A stretch of DNA of 64,000 bases from Magnaporthiopsis rhizophila. Lineage: Eukaryota; Ascomycota; Sordariomycetes; Magnaporthales; Magnaporthaceae. The stretch is from the NCBI GenBank assembly GCA_003049465.1, contig PYSS01000145.1, positions 1 to 64,000 of the forward strand. Reading direction: 5' to 3'. Below the pieces are notes generated by a model. That model did no database searches, was not told the DNA's origin, and worked only from the letters and a program-made list of their open reading frames with translations. A program made the translations under genes and the position numbers. Shown piece after piece: positions 1-10,816 of this stretch (its first letter is position 1; the number at the start of each line of letters is the position of its first letter).

Positions 1-674
1 GTTGATACCAAATCCTTGATCGTCTCGCTCTGTACCTATCTCTATATCTTGCTCGATGCCAACCAGGCCCTTTTTTTCCGTTTCCAAATATGTGTTCGCG
101 TAACCGAGTTCTTACCACGATGGCAGCCTCCCTAATTTCCAGTTCTCTGTTCGAAGAAGAAACATCGCCACCAATGCATCCTATGAAATGTCTACCACAT
201 CAATGTAAACAGCGTCCCACAGGGGATGTCGCAGTGAGAATGGACTCGCGAATTTGGACCCTCTATGGCGGTCCGGACCGAGCACGCCTTCACGAGTCGC
301 GTCGTCGTCGTCCACAGGGCAGTGTCGTAATTCGCATCTGACAAAACAAATACGCGTATCCGTACTCCGTATTCCGTATACTGTCTTCGATACTTCCTAA
401 CCGGGTCAGCTTGTATCAACGCCGCCCCTCGTCGTCAACCAACGAGGCAGAGCATACCACCCAGCCACCAGCGAAATAGCATCGGGTTCTCCGATCAGTC
501 ATTCTCCTCATTGCTCATCTGACAAGTATCTCGGTATCTTCTGCATAAAGGCAGCACCTTCCCGCCGTTTCCTGCGTAAGAAGGTCCAGATCCCAACCAT
601 CAAACTCGACCTACGTTTGTCCGTCATAGCATAACCTCTTGTCCTCCTCTAGTTGTGCTTTTTGAGCTTCCACC
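1..674. other. Intergenic / left edge, upstream of the RTA1-like gene
   Basis: No convincing coding region. The short open frames here have no recognisable domain or fungal codon bias. Pyrimidine-rich sequence near 600-655 is compatible with the promoter and 5' leader of the RTA1-like gene starting at 675. Confidence 0.5.
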
Positions 675-2014
675 ATGTCCGACGGCAGTCAAGGTATACT
701 TCCAAGTTCGCCCTGTGTTCAGCAATCCATCTCTCTTCCCATGCTGACGTCCGACACCCGCAGCCCCGAGGAGCTTGTTCTTCTACACTCCCAGCACCGC
801 TGCCGCGGGAGTCTTCACGGCGGCATACGCGCTCCTTACGCTGGGCCATCTTTATTTGACCTGGTATGTCCCCTTCGACATTCCACACCCCTTACCTTGC
901 TGGTGGTTGTCACAACCTTGATGTCCATCGTATCTAATCATCAGCGTGACACAGGAAGTACAAGAGCTGGGCAACCTCTGGCATGCTACCGTTCACAGCC
1001 CTGGCTTTCACTGCTGGCTTTGCCGTCAGGATCTTCTGTTCCTTCCACGACACCCACGCAAAAGCCTTCATCGCGACCCAGTTCATCCTCTACGCGACGG
1101 CGTCAGTGCCTCCCCACTAACTCTCGACTTGGCTGCTTTCCCCTGGCCCAGCTTGTAGGATCTTGTGCTAACCAGACCCCAACACCAGTCCCCTCCTCGA
1201 GCTCGCCAACGCCCACATCCTGGGCCGCATCCTCTACTACGTGCCCTACCTCTCGCCGATCCACCCGGGCCGCGTCCTCTCCAGCTTCCTCATGCTCTCC
1301 TTCATCGTCGAGATCCTCAACGCCCTGGGCGTCATGCAGAGCATCGTCGGCACCATCGTCCAGGGCGAGGCACGCGAGGACGCCGCGTCTCGCGTCAAGA
1401 CGGGCAACGCCTTGATGAAGGCCTCGCTCATCCTGCAGCTCTCCTTTGCGCTCCTCCTGGTCGGCCTCGGCGCCGTGGCTCAGCTTCGCTGCTTCCGCCG
1501 CGGCATCCGCACCCCGAAAGTCAACATGCCCCTGCTCGGCGTCTACCTGTCCATGCTGCTCGTCACCGCCCGCACCGTCTACCGCACCGTCGAGCACTTT
1601 GCGTTTGAGAACCTCACCGCTACGAGCCTGGCGTTGTCGATGCCGCCCGTCGTGTTGCGCTTCGAGTGGTACTTTTACGTCTTCGAGGCTGCTGTTTTGT
1701 TCCTCGCGGTTGCGGTTTTCGTGGTGCTTCACCCGCGCCGCTGGCTGCCGCTGCACAAGACCACGTACCTGGCCCAGGACGGCGTCACGGAGCTCGAAGG
1801 CCCCGGCTGGAACGACAAGCGGCCGTTCATCGTCACGCTATGCGACCCGTTCAACCTCGTGGGGCTCCTGAGCCGGACCCCGCGCGGCGCCAATGGAGGC
1901 GATCGGCCTTTCTGGGAGAGCAACGGCTATGTGTTCAAGAAGGGACCGGGTGGAAGCGGCGGCGAGTCCACAGAGGAGGGCCTCGGCGCCCAAGGCACTG
2001 AGGATGCGGCATAA
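675..2014 (+). CDS. RTA1-like multi-helix membrane protein (lipid-translocating exporter family)
   Basis: Four exons inferred: 675-693, 764-863, 955-1101 and 1189-2014. They join in frame to about 363 aa. Each junction restores conserved sequence: exon 2 reads SLFFYTPSTAAAGVFTAAYA, exon 3 begins KYKSWATSGMLPFTALAFTA, and exon 4 reads LLELANAHILGRILYYVPYL then SPIHPGRVLSSFLM. Several hydrophobic helices (about seven), the RTVYRTVEHF motif and the aromatic W-F-D-A-type C-terminal half are typical of fungal RTA1-domain proteins. Family members sit in the plasma membrane or other membranes and are linked to resistance to lipid-like toxicants and to phytosphingosine export; the substrate here cannot be told. 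The tail after about residue 320 is Gly-rich and polar, probably cytosolic. All four exons use GT-AG introns of 70-91 bp. Family assignment is strong; the tiny first exon of 19 bases is the least certain part. Confidence 0.88.
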
Positions 2015-3868
2015 TGCTGTGGTTTATTGGGCCTACATCTGGTTCGGCGAAGCCAGGGCGCTGTTGCGGCTTTTGGAGATTCCTCTTTTTGACGACCATC
2101 AATCAGGGTGCCGCCAGGGGCTGGGAGGATGGTACGGTTATTTACCGCTTTAGTGGATAGAGCGTCGCTTGTGCCGACAACGTCGAGCCCCGGTGATCTT
2201 TAGTTGCGTCCAAAATACTCCCAGGACGTCGGGAGTTAGCTGACGAGGTCCTAACTGGGAACTGATTCCGTTGCCCAGTGATCCCCGAGGCAGAAGAATA
2301 AAAACATTTGCGCTGAACCGCAGGACCTGTATCTCTCGTACCCTCCCTCGACAAATAGGACCGACCAAAAGGTGAACTCGGTATATGCCAGGCAAGACGC
2401 AAGTCCCTCGCCAGCCATACCACGAATGGATGCCTGGCTTCAGGGATGCCATCTTAGGCTTTCGTCATTGTTCGTTTGATGGGAGTGATCACATCTTCCC
2501 GTCCCCCTGGATGCTCCGGATTGCTCAGCCTACCCCTGACGCGGTACGGTAGTGCCTGCTCAACTGCTTTTTTGCTGATTCCCTCGCTCAGCACTCGTGC
2601 GCTTCTAACAGTTGATGGGCAGGTGCGCACGGGTGACCTGCCGAGCCAGCCCCCGACCATCTTTCCCACCGTGGAGCCCAGGAGGGAAGTTGCGCGGTGC
2701 TCACTTGCCGCTATGATCACTCCTCCCTCCAACCTGCCATCGAGGAACATGCAGAGATGCCCTTTGTGAATGGATGTTCCATTCGTGGTCAGTATTAGAT
2801 GGTGAATCAGCTCACGTTTCCGAGGGTACGCCCGATGAGGAGACGGTGAATTCTGACAATCGGGGGGATGTGCTGTGCTGAGTAGGCCCCTCCACCATTT
2901 TGTACTCGTTTCTCCCCGGTTTTTTTTTTACCCACCATTCAAGGTTCCATGGCGCCTGGAAGCCAAGCCTCCGGCGTCAGCCTGGGAACTCTTCCCATCC
3001 AGCCTGGCGCAGTGGCTACCCCGGGAGAAGAACGGAAACAGCAGCGAACCTTGGCGCCAAGAAGCTCGGGGTTCGAACACTCCTCGAACCTTGGACATCA
3101 GGCTTTTGTTCTAGTTTTGCCCCACGACCAGAGCTTTCTCTGGTTAGGCTCGTAGAATCGGCCGGATGCCTGACTCCTAAAGAAATTTATGAATGTCTTC
3201 ACTTCGGCATACGGCATATTTTGGTGGAATCTTGAAACGGAAAGAGGGAGTTTCGTGACTGCTCACTTTACGTCAGAGGCCTACCCTGAGGATCAAAAGG
3301 GGTACCTTGGGTTATAAGGGAGACCAAGCGTATCATGGACGAAGACACTTGCTTTCTGCTCTAGCTGCTATCGTATCAGACTATAAGAGTAAGTTCGGCC
3401 ACGGTGCTAGGAGACCGGAGGATAGCTCCCGCTGAGGCGTGAAGATATTTATGGGGCTAGACATGGCCATACTCGGCAGGGGGCATGTTTAAATCGTGGG
3501 ACGTACAAGACAGCAGCGAGTATTTTCGGTGCCTGATGCAACTTCAAGACACGATGCGGTAATGGACATGAAATAGACCAAAGGGAGAAGGCAACGGCTG
3601 ACAGCCAGTGGCGTAGGTTGGTTAAACGCCCTGGACAGGCTACGTCACGGGGCATGCGGGCAGGCTGGCGTGGCTGAAGCTTGTCGAAGGGGTGGGGTCT
3701 CTGTTGAGAGGAGGTACTTCGGGCGCCAAGGGATCAGAGATAGAATTATATAGACTGCTAAAACGATGTGGTCATCTTTGATGACGATGATATTTCATGA
3801 AACCTTGAGTCAAAAAGTCGCGCGCAGGGTGTCCCGAAGTGAAAAACAGCCATGTGGAAAGCCAAAAT
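2015..3868. other. Intergenic, 1.85 kb
   Basis: Holds the 3' region of the RTA1-like gene, then AT/GC-mixed sequence with no recognisable gene. Overlapping open frames on both strands near 2454-2769 mirror each other and match nothing I know. Confidence 0.5.
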
Positions 3869-4207
3869 TCATATGACAAGATACGCGGTTTCGGTATCAG
3901 CCTGTTGACTCCTAGGCATGCTGACGTTGTACTTAGGGTAGCAGTAGCTCGACCCCTGACCCTGCAGACCGTTGCAATAACACCCAGCTGACGCCGAGGC
4001 AGCGGACCATGGCGCTGCTGGGGTAGAGGTTGACTGGGCGCAGACGGCGAGGCAGTCGGCCATGGAGGCGGCAGGGAACCTGCCCATATCGCCGGCCGTC
4101 ATGTCGACGCCGCAGACGCGCTCAAACGCCAGGCTCGTGCCCGGGACCGTGTACCAGGCTGTCGTGTTGTCGGGCCGCGGGCAGTCGACAACGGCGGGGC
4201 GCGGGGT
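3869..4207 (-). pseudogene. Relic of a fungal apple/PAN-like domain protein
   Basis: Read on the minus strand, 4207 to about 4020 encodes AVVDCPRPDNTTAWYTVPG, then FERVCGVDM and MADCLAVCAQ. This is the layout of the apple-like domains of many fungal surface proteins, in which a short peptide after VDCP leads to a CGVD motif and a Cys-x3-Cys helix. The expected next block, C-x-GVSW, is present as RCLGVSWV but in another frame (around 4003-3985). The main frame resumes with SSYCYPKYNVSMPRS and ends at 3869. Upstream there is no start codon, signal peptide or membrane segment in frame. I infer a truncated gene with two compensating shifts. A real gene with an unseen small intron is the alternative. 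Confidence 0.5.
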
Positions 4208-4743
4208 TATTCGGTGGGAGGGGGGCCTGCTGTCTCCTGCCCTGTGAGTCGTAACGACCGAGAGGACGAGATTGCGCGGTTGAGGGCGGGAAGTTCGAAG
4301 CTCCAGATTTGGGCGGTTTTCTGGCCCCGAAGATCCTGAAGCGCGGGCCCACGTGATCTCGGACGCGCCCGTTTTTTTGATTCGATTACTACGTGCGGGG
4401 AAGAACCGCTCCGGCCCATGGTTGGATTGTCACTCTTGTTGGTTAAACGCCTGTCTAACCGACCTCGAAGCCAAAGCCCGCCATCCACATCTTTATCATC
4501 AGACTTTCCCCGGGCCGATCTCTTGGCTCGCTGCGGTCGTGCCACCGCACCCTCGCCTCACGAAGTGCACAGCCGAGACTTACAGGAGCCTCCCACGCAG
4601 AATGAAAAAAGAGCGATACACCAAAGACAACTCATTAGGTACATGGGCAGCAATAAACAACCTCCCTTAAAAAAAAAAAAAAAAAAAACAATTTCCTTTC
4701 CTATTTCCTTTCCTCCTATTTCTTTGTATATTTTCCTTTTTAA

Positions 4744-4781
<38 letters not shown>

Positions 4782-5014
4782 AAAACATTGGTGTATCGGT
4801 TTTTTCTGGGCTACGTGCCTCCTTGGCCATCCATTCCAAATTGACAGTTCACCCTTGCTTACTGTCGAAAGGCCACCTGCCGCATCGCCATCCCTCAGTG
4901 TCTCGACCTCGTCGATGATCTGCCCATACAGTCACAGGTCAATTACTAAGCTCGACCAAGGCTTGAGGCCCAAGTTTAAGCACACCGAACCTGGCGTCCC
5001 CTGATCTTGTGTCG
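4208..5014. other. Intergenic with poly-A and poly-T tracts
   Basis: Promoter side of the Zn2Cys6 gene. It contains a run of 20 A at 4669-4688 and a run of 32 T at 4746-4777, separated by a T/C-rich stretch. No gene seen. Confidence 0.6.
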
Positions 5015-6410
5015 ATGGCCTTCCCCGAATCCAACAGTGCCAAAATGTCCAAACAGAAGCGTAAATTCCACAGCAAGTCCAGGAAGGGCTGTCAAATGTG
5101 CAAGCAGCGTCACATCAAGGTCCGTTCGCGATGGCAGACCATCTCCTCCAACCTGGATAAACCGTGCCGTCCGCTCACCATCGACGCGCATCTAGTGCGA
5201 CGAGACAGGCCCACCATGTGCCAACTGTGTGGTACGGAAGTCAGCCTGCACCTACGGCCCAGCGCCTGATACAGAGAGCTCCCAGGATGGCACATCGGAA
5301 CCGCCAGCTGGCAGCGGAAGCGGAAGCGGGACGCGATCGGGTTCCCCGTCCGAGTCCACTACCGCGCTCGAGATGGCACTATTGCACCGCTGGACAAGCG
5401 CTACCTACCTCAGTCTGTGCTGCATCGAGGAGGAACACCAGCTGCTGCAGGTCGTCGTCCCGCAAGCTGCTCTTAGGCTGCCGTTCCTCATGGACGGGAT
5501 GCTGGCCATCTCGGCCCTGGATATTGCCATGAACGACGACGGCAACAAGTACCCGACGCTGGACGTGGACTATCCGCTGGTTGCCGCCCGCTATTACGAT
5601 CGAGGCCTGGCCGCCTTCCGAAAGCTCCTCGTGGGGTCTCCTCGGGAAACGCTAGACCCCGAATCCCACCAGGCGATGGTCATCTTCTCGTGCATCGCGG
5701 GAATCATGAACATGGCCATGCCACAGTTCGACGCTGGTCCTACCGTCGAAGAGTCGCCGTCGACAGCGGGCAGAACCCTTGCGGCGGCCATGATTCACTT
5801 CGACATGATCCACGGCGCCGGCCAGGTTGTCCTTCTCGCCTTGGACTGGTTGGAGGAGGGGCCATATCCGACCAACGCCCGGCCCAACTGGAAAGAAGAT
5901 GTCCCGTTTGACCTCCTGGATGAGGACACCAAGGCGGCTGTGGCCCGCCTTCACACCGTGAACGATATCGTCACCCCGGAAGAGGAAAGTCCCCAGACGC
6001 CTTGGCCGAACGGGAAAAGCGCCGATGACACCACCAACGCCGACGACTCCGAGGCCCCAAGGAGCGCCAAAGCCATGTACAAGCGGGCCATCTCGTACCT
6101 GGAAGAGTTCTTCGCCCGCACGCTAGACCGCAACACGAAAGGCCTCGGCATCCTCTGGCCCACAATGGCCGGCGCTGATTTCGCGGCTGCCGCGCGGCGG
6201 GGCGAGCCGCTCGCCATCCTGCTGCTCATGTACTGGGGCGTCATCCTCCACCGCATGTCTCACGACTACTGGTGGGCCGGCCGACCCGGCAGGGCGCTGG
6301 TGCGCGAGGCCGAGGTTGCGCTGCGGTCGTCGGTGTCCGCGACGGCGCCGGCCTGGGCGAGGAGCGTTGAGTGGGCTTTGGCTGCGATCGGCGAGCCCAG
6401 GGCGGAATGA
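5015..6410 (+). CDS. Zn(II)2Cys6 transcription factor, sterol-regulator-like C-terminal region
   Basis: Two exons: 5015-5119 and 5196-6410, joined in phase 0 across a 76-bp GT-AG intron, giving 439 aa. The join makes a perfect binuclear zinc cluster with cysteines at about residues 26, 29, 36, 43, 46 and 53 (C-x2-C-x6-C-x6-C-x2-C-x6-C), preceded by the basic SKSRKG. After a Ser/Gly-rich linker comes MALLHRWTSATYLSLC and then VVPQAALRLPFLMDGMLAIS. That is the signature of the fungal Zn2Cys6 subfamily that includes Upc2-type sterol uptake regulators. It should be a nuclear DNA-binding regulator. Its targets are unknown, and the subfamily label alone does not prove a role in sterol control. The ATG at 5015 is the first in frame; another lies ten codons later. 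Without the intron the last four cysteines would be missed. Confidence 0.9.
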
Positions 6411-8073
6411 GCGGCTGTGGCCGGGTGTCGACACGGATTCGGCGAGGCGTGATATCCGCGAAGGAGGCGAGCAGCACCGCCACATCTTGGGCTCAAGATT
6501 CGCGCTACCCTAGCCGGATCCTTTGGTGCCAGTGGCCCTACCGAAGTTGCTGTGTTCGCCCGCTTCCATGCCAAGGGGCCTCTTGTCAACCGCGGCCGTC
6601 CAAACACTGAGCCCGGGGTGCCCATCAACGGCTTGACTGAAGCTGTCACTCATGCTTGGACCCCTTGATCTCTTGTCTGCAGGCCACGGCGCCGGCCAAG
6701 AGGCCAGGCTGACGGTGCACATTTTGCACAGCTCAAGCTACCACCAGGGAGTCATCGTCACAACTACGCCAAGCAGGACACTCCGACTCAAACGTTCCCT
6801 GCTTCGTCGGCACTTTGACCTGTTTATATCTAGAGACGGGAAATGGTGCCATCGCCGCCACGGGTGCTCTAGGATCCAGTGCAAATGGCGGGCTACCCTT
6901 CCACATCCAAGTGGACATGAGAGAAAGGGGACGGGTCAGTTGGCAGCCGGGTATGCGGCGTCGTCGTGGCGGCGACCATGGCCGGCTTTGCTGGTGTTTT
7001 GGAGAATACATGTACCATCCGGGTGAAGCAATTTATCTCGACATTGGAGATGGTGGCGACGCGATCGGATATTGGCGGCGAGACGTCGTCTGGAATCCAT
7101 TTATTTCTTCATGCCGCTGTCCTGGGAGTCCTTGCCTGTCTCGTGGAGCTCGGATGGACGCGATGGACCGGTCCGTGGGGTCCCCAAGGAAACTCATCCG
7201 GGCCCACAAAATCCGACAGGCCGCGTCACGCCTCGACCTCGTGCCGACTCCTCTTTTTTTTTTATTATTCTACTTTTTGCCTCAGGAGTCTCTTTTTTGC
7301 CTTCGCGCCGTCGTGGACAAGCTGTAGAACATTTTGGAGCAAATATTCCGGACAGCTTATACAAAGTGCAGCTAGTAAACGCCTTGACACGGGCTTGTTT
7401 AGAATATAGCCGTGCAAAACGCCTCGAGCTCAAGCACAATGAGGTGACATTCCGTGATGAGCCGACAAGCAGGGAAGCTCCGCTGGTGGGCTCCCGCCGA
7501 TGGACTGCCGCGAGCGGTCAGGGGTGCGGTGGAGCGAAACAAACACACGCACGCCGCCGCTGTTTTTGGCGCTAGCGGCGGCCCCCCGCGGATGCACAGC
7601 CCGTCCAGCCAGCCCCACCGAGAAGCGACCTGGTTGGCACCTGGAACAAGGAGGTCTGGATCGAACCGAAGCTGTCGCGAGATCGACGCTTCTCTGCTCG
7701 TGCAACCTCGCCGTCCACCAGCCGCAACCTTCTTTTCGAGCGCCATCGCGGTGCTGGCCCTCCGTGCACGATCGCCTCTGCTCGGCCAGATCTTTTCAGT
7801 CCCGGAGTTTGTGCCTTCTTTCTGTCCTGCTAGCCTGCTTTCTTTCCATCGATGCTAGCCATTCGCGGGATCGTCTAGCAGGCAGGCCCATGCGGCTCTT
7901 AGCCGCCGAGAATCCGAGCGCGGGAGTCCTTGTTATATTCTTCAGGCCTCTTTTGCTCTTTTAATCCCTTTTGTCTGCTTCTGCGAATGTCGAGCAAGCC
8001 TCCTTTCTCCTTCTCGCCTTCTGTCAGCGTCTTTCTGCTTGCCAACCTAGTCTTCAGCCGTACCGTCGACATA
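6411..8073. other. Intergenic, 1.66 kb
   Basis: Region between the Zn2Cys6 gene and the chitosanase. It has several mid-size open frames without family signatures and a T-rich patch near 7253-7275. The pyrimidine-rich part at 7780-8065 probably contains the chitosanase promoter and leader. Confidence 0.5.
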
Positions 8074-9232
8074 ATGCGGGCCAGCCTCGCCACTGTCGCC
8101 CTGTCCGCCGTGACCCTGCTGCTCCCGGCGGCTGGTAGCGCTCGCGACATCCCAGAGAACATTCGGCAGCTTAGGGCCGCCATAATAGCCAAGGGCGACT
8201 GCCAGAAGAAGCTGGCGTCGGGCTTTAGGGTACAAGACGGCTCGACTGCAAGTACGTTTTGCTGCCGCAGTGACGATAGCCCCTACCTCCATGAGTCCCT
8301 CGACTCGGCATGTACCGTCGTCTCCTGTCTCTTCCCGCTAACACAGCTCTCCCGACAGCTGGGGCGTACTGCGGCGACATGCTGGACAAATACGGCATCA
8401 TCTACCAGCAGATGCCTGGCGGTCAGCTGAGCGACATGGACGTCGACTGCGATGGCCAGCAGTTCAACCACACCGGCGACGACGGCGGCTGCGGGGCCAG
8501 CACCGACACCCAGCCCCAGACGTCGTTCCGCGGCAACGTTAGGGCCATGGGAAACGCCGCGGCCTTCGGGATCCAGGACCTGAACCCCTTCATACACTCA
8601 TACGTCGTCTTCGGCAACACCAACGAGGGCAAGCCCAACTGGCCTTCCTTTGACCCCCAGGACCGCGGCCGCAGGAAGCTGCTGGGCGGAAAGCGCGTCG
8701 AGCCGCTGAGCGTCATGGCCGTCGTGTGTGGCAACAACCTGGTAGGGCTTTGCCGCACTCTCTCCCGTCCTTCACCTTCCTCTGTCTTTCGTAAGCTGAC
8801 ACTGAACTCCCCAAACAACAGTTCTACGGCCTGTGGGGCGACGAGAACGGCCCGGACGGCAAACACGCCATGATCGGCGAGGCCGGCATCGGCCTGGCGC
8901 GCGCCTGCTTCGGCGGCGTCACCAACATCGACGGCGGCCACGGCTGGTCCAACACGGACGTGCTGTACCTGGCCTTCACCGGCACTGACGCCGTCCCGGA
9001 CCCGCGCCAACCTCGCTGGGGCGCGACCAGCTTTGCCGACTTTGAGCGCAGCCTCGCCCCTGTCGGCGACGCCCTCGTCAACCGCATCGAGAAGAGCGGC
9101 GCCGGCAGGCCCGCCCGCCCGCCTCCATTCCTGCGCCTGCCCAGCATCATCCATAGCACCCTGGCGGCCGCCCTGCCGCTGACGGCGCAGCCGACCTCGT
9201 ACCAGGCCATGAGGCAGCGGCCGTCTCGCTGA
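8074..9232 (+). CDS. Secreted endo-chitosanase, glycoside hydrolase family 75
   Basis: Three exons: 8074-8251, 8359-8741 and 8822-9232, giving 323 aa. An N-terminal hydrophobic stretch (residues 1-23, ending near AAGSA) is a signal peptide. The mature protein has YCGDMLDKYGIIYQQ, the DMDVDCDG motif, AFGIQDLNPFIHSYVVFGN, PLSVMAVVCGNNL and, in exon 3, FYGLWGDENGPDG followed by GEAGI. The spacing between Asp194 and Glu207 (13 residues) matches the catalytic Asp/Glu pair known from Fusarium GH75 chitosanases. The enzyme should cleave chitosan outside the cell. Two features are unusual: a basic insertion (RRKLLGGKR) before VEPLSVM, and an Arg/Pro-rich tail of about 40 residues. The tail could be real or could hide a frame or splice problem near 9100. 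Confidence 0.9.
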
Positions 9233-10816
9233 GGTCCTTGCGAGAGGGAACGGGCGAGCACATATCTCTTGTGGTTCAGCATTAAAGTGCATGGCGAACA
9301 GCCTGGCGTTGTTTTTGGGTTTATACTTTCTTTTTAATCTTTCTTGGCGGCTCATCTCGGCTCATCCGCTTGCTTTCTTGTCCCCACCATTTTTGACCCG
9401 GCCACTGTATCTCGCATTAGCTTTCGTCATCTAGAACTCTACTTCTAGGCAGCTTAAGTCGTGAGGACCGACATTCCTTCTTGTCAAGCTCATGGTATAG
9501 TCCCGCGCATGTTTGGCCGAGGAAGAACTGCGAGTGAAGCCAAGTCCATCTGCTTCGTAGAATGCACTAAGCAGCGAGCTCGAACTGCTACACCACTTCG
9601 TGAACACGTTGAAGATGCCGCCCATACAAAACCACAGCATGACGGAGGCCAAACCAACAAGATGCCTCCCAATTCGTGCACTGGTACAAGGTACCCAACG
9701 CTTCTTGATACCAATCTGGATTTTCCCGCCGCCACGACGGGCATTCCGGCGCGTCCAACAAGTGAAAACAAATCACAGCACATATTGGACTCCATATGGA
9801 TGGTAGCGAGCCCGCTCCCGTCCGGTATGCGCATGACGGTGAAAGATATACACTAGACAAGGCTGAACGGCATAGACTACAGCCCGGTCTCCCGATCAGT
9901 CTCCCACGGCCAACCGCAAGCGGGGTGTAGTGAGGGCCGAAATCCAGCTATCCCGGTCGCCGGAGAGGGTTATATCTCGTGGCAAAGGCTTTAGTTTGGG
10001 TGGGACATGGCGGGAGGCAAATACACCGGACCAGGTGCTCAGTTGTGATCGGCCAACCTGGTCCACTGGCAGGGCTGCCGACATGCAGCAGGGTGAATCT
10101 CTGTCCGCCTCAGCACTGTGAAGGCGTTTCGCGCCGCGGACCTTGAGGAAGACAAAAAGCGAGCGAGCCCTGTCAAGGAGGGACGAAAGGCCTGGTCATA
10201 TGGTGGAACGGGCTGCATAAACGCCGAGCAGGTTGCGCAACACCGGACAACAGGTTCCAAGGCTGGTGTGAGACCGAGGCAACAGATGCTGAAGCCTCGA
10301 CGTGTTGTATAACAGGGCTCGAGAGGCTGAAGCACCGTTGTTGTTCGTTGAGGGGGCATTCATGCCGGATCGTTGTGCAATGGCAAGGAACACGTGTGGG
10401 TGGACCATCAGTTGGCAAAGGCGCCTTCGGATAAAGGTAACAAGGCGCCCATGAGCTTCTGACTGGCTTGGAGGTTGCCGACGATGAGGATCAGGGGTCG
10501 CGCGTTGCCATTTCTGACGCCATTCCCCTTCGGAAGGCCCGCGTGAAGTCAAAAAGGTATAGCTCACGCCTATCGGCTGCTAACCAGCCTAGAGGATGAC
10601 TCCGAGGAGGATCATGTAGGTCATCCGAGGTGCAGTGGAGATCATGATACCGCTTGAAGTCGGCTCGGGCGATGACGCCGAGAAGAATCATGTGGACCAC
10701 GCGAGGGCAGTGAAGACTTCGGGTCGACAGGAGCTGTTGACGGCTGGAGGCGTTGCCCGATTCCACCAAAGCGAATACTGGTCGCCTGTCTCAGGAAGAT
10801 AAGAGTCGACGGCCCA
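9233..10816. other. Intergenic, 1.6 kb
   Basis: 3' flank of the chitosanase and 3' flank of the oxygenase gene (convergent). A weak minus-strand membrane-like reading near 9590-9720 is discussed under rejected items. No gene supported. Confidence 0.5.

Noticed and set aside
675..1415. Continuous 246-codon plus-strand frame at the RTA1-like gene
   Set aside because: After the first six codons it runs through introns in a different phase and becomes Ser/Arg-rich. The spliced model restores conserved RTA1 sequence.
2454..2769. Overlapping open frames on both strands
   Set aside because: Mirror-image frames of about 97 codons with no motifs or coding bias on either strand.
9490..9860. Membrane-like minus-strand reading (HLVGLASVMLWFCMGGIFNV)
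   Set aside because: One hydrophobic stretch only, no start or splice structure, and no family match that I can name.
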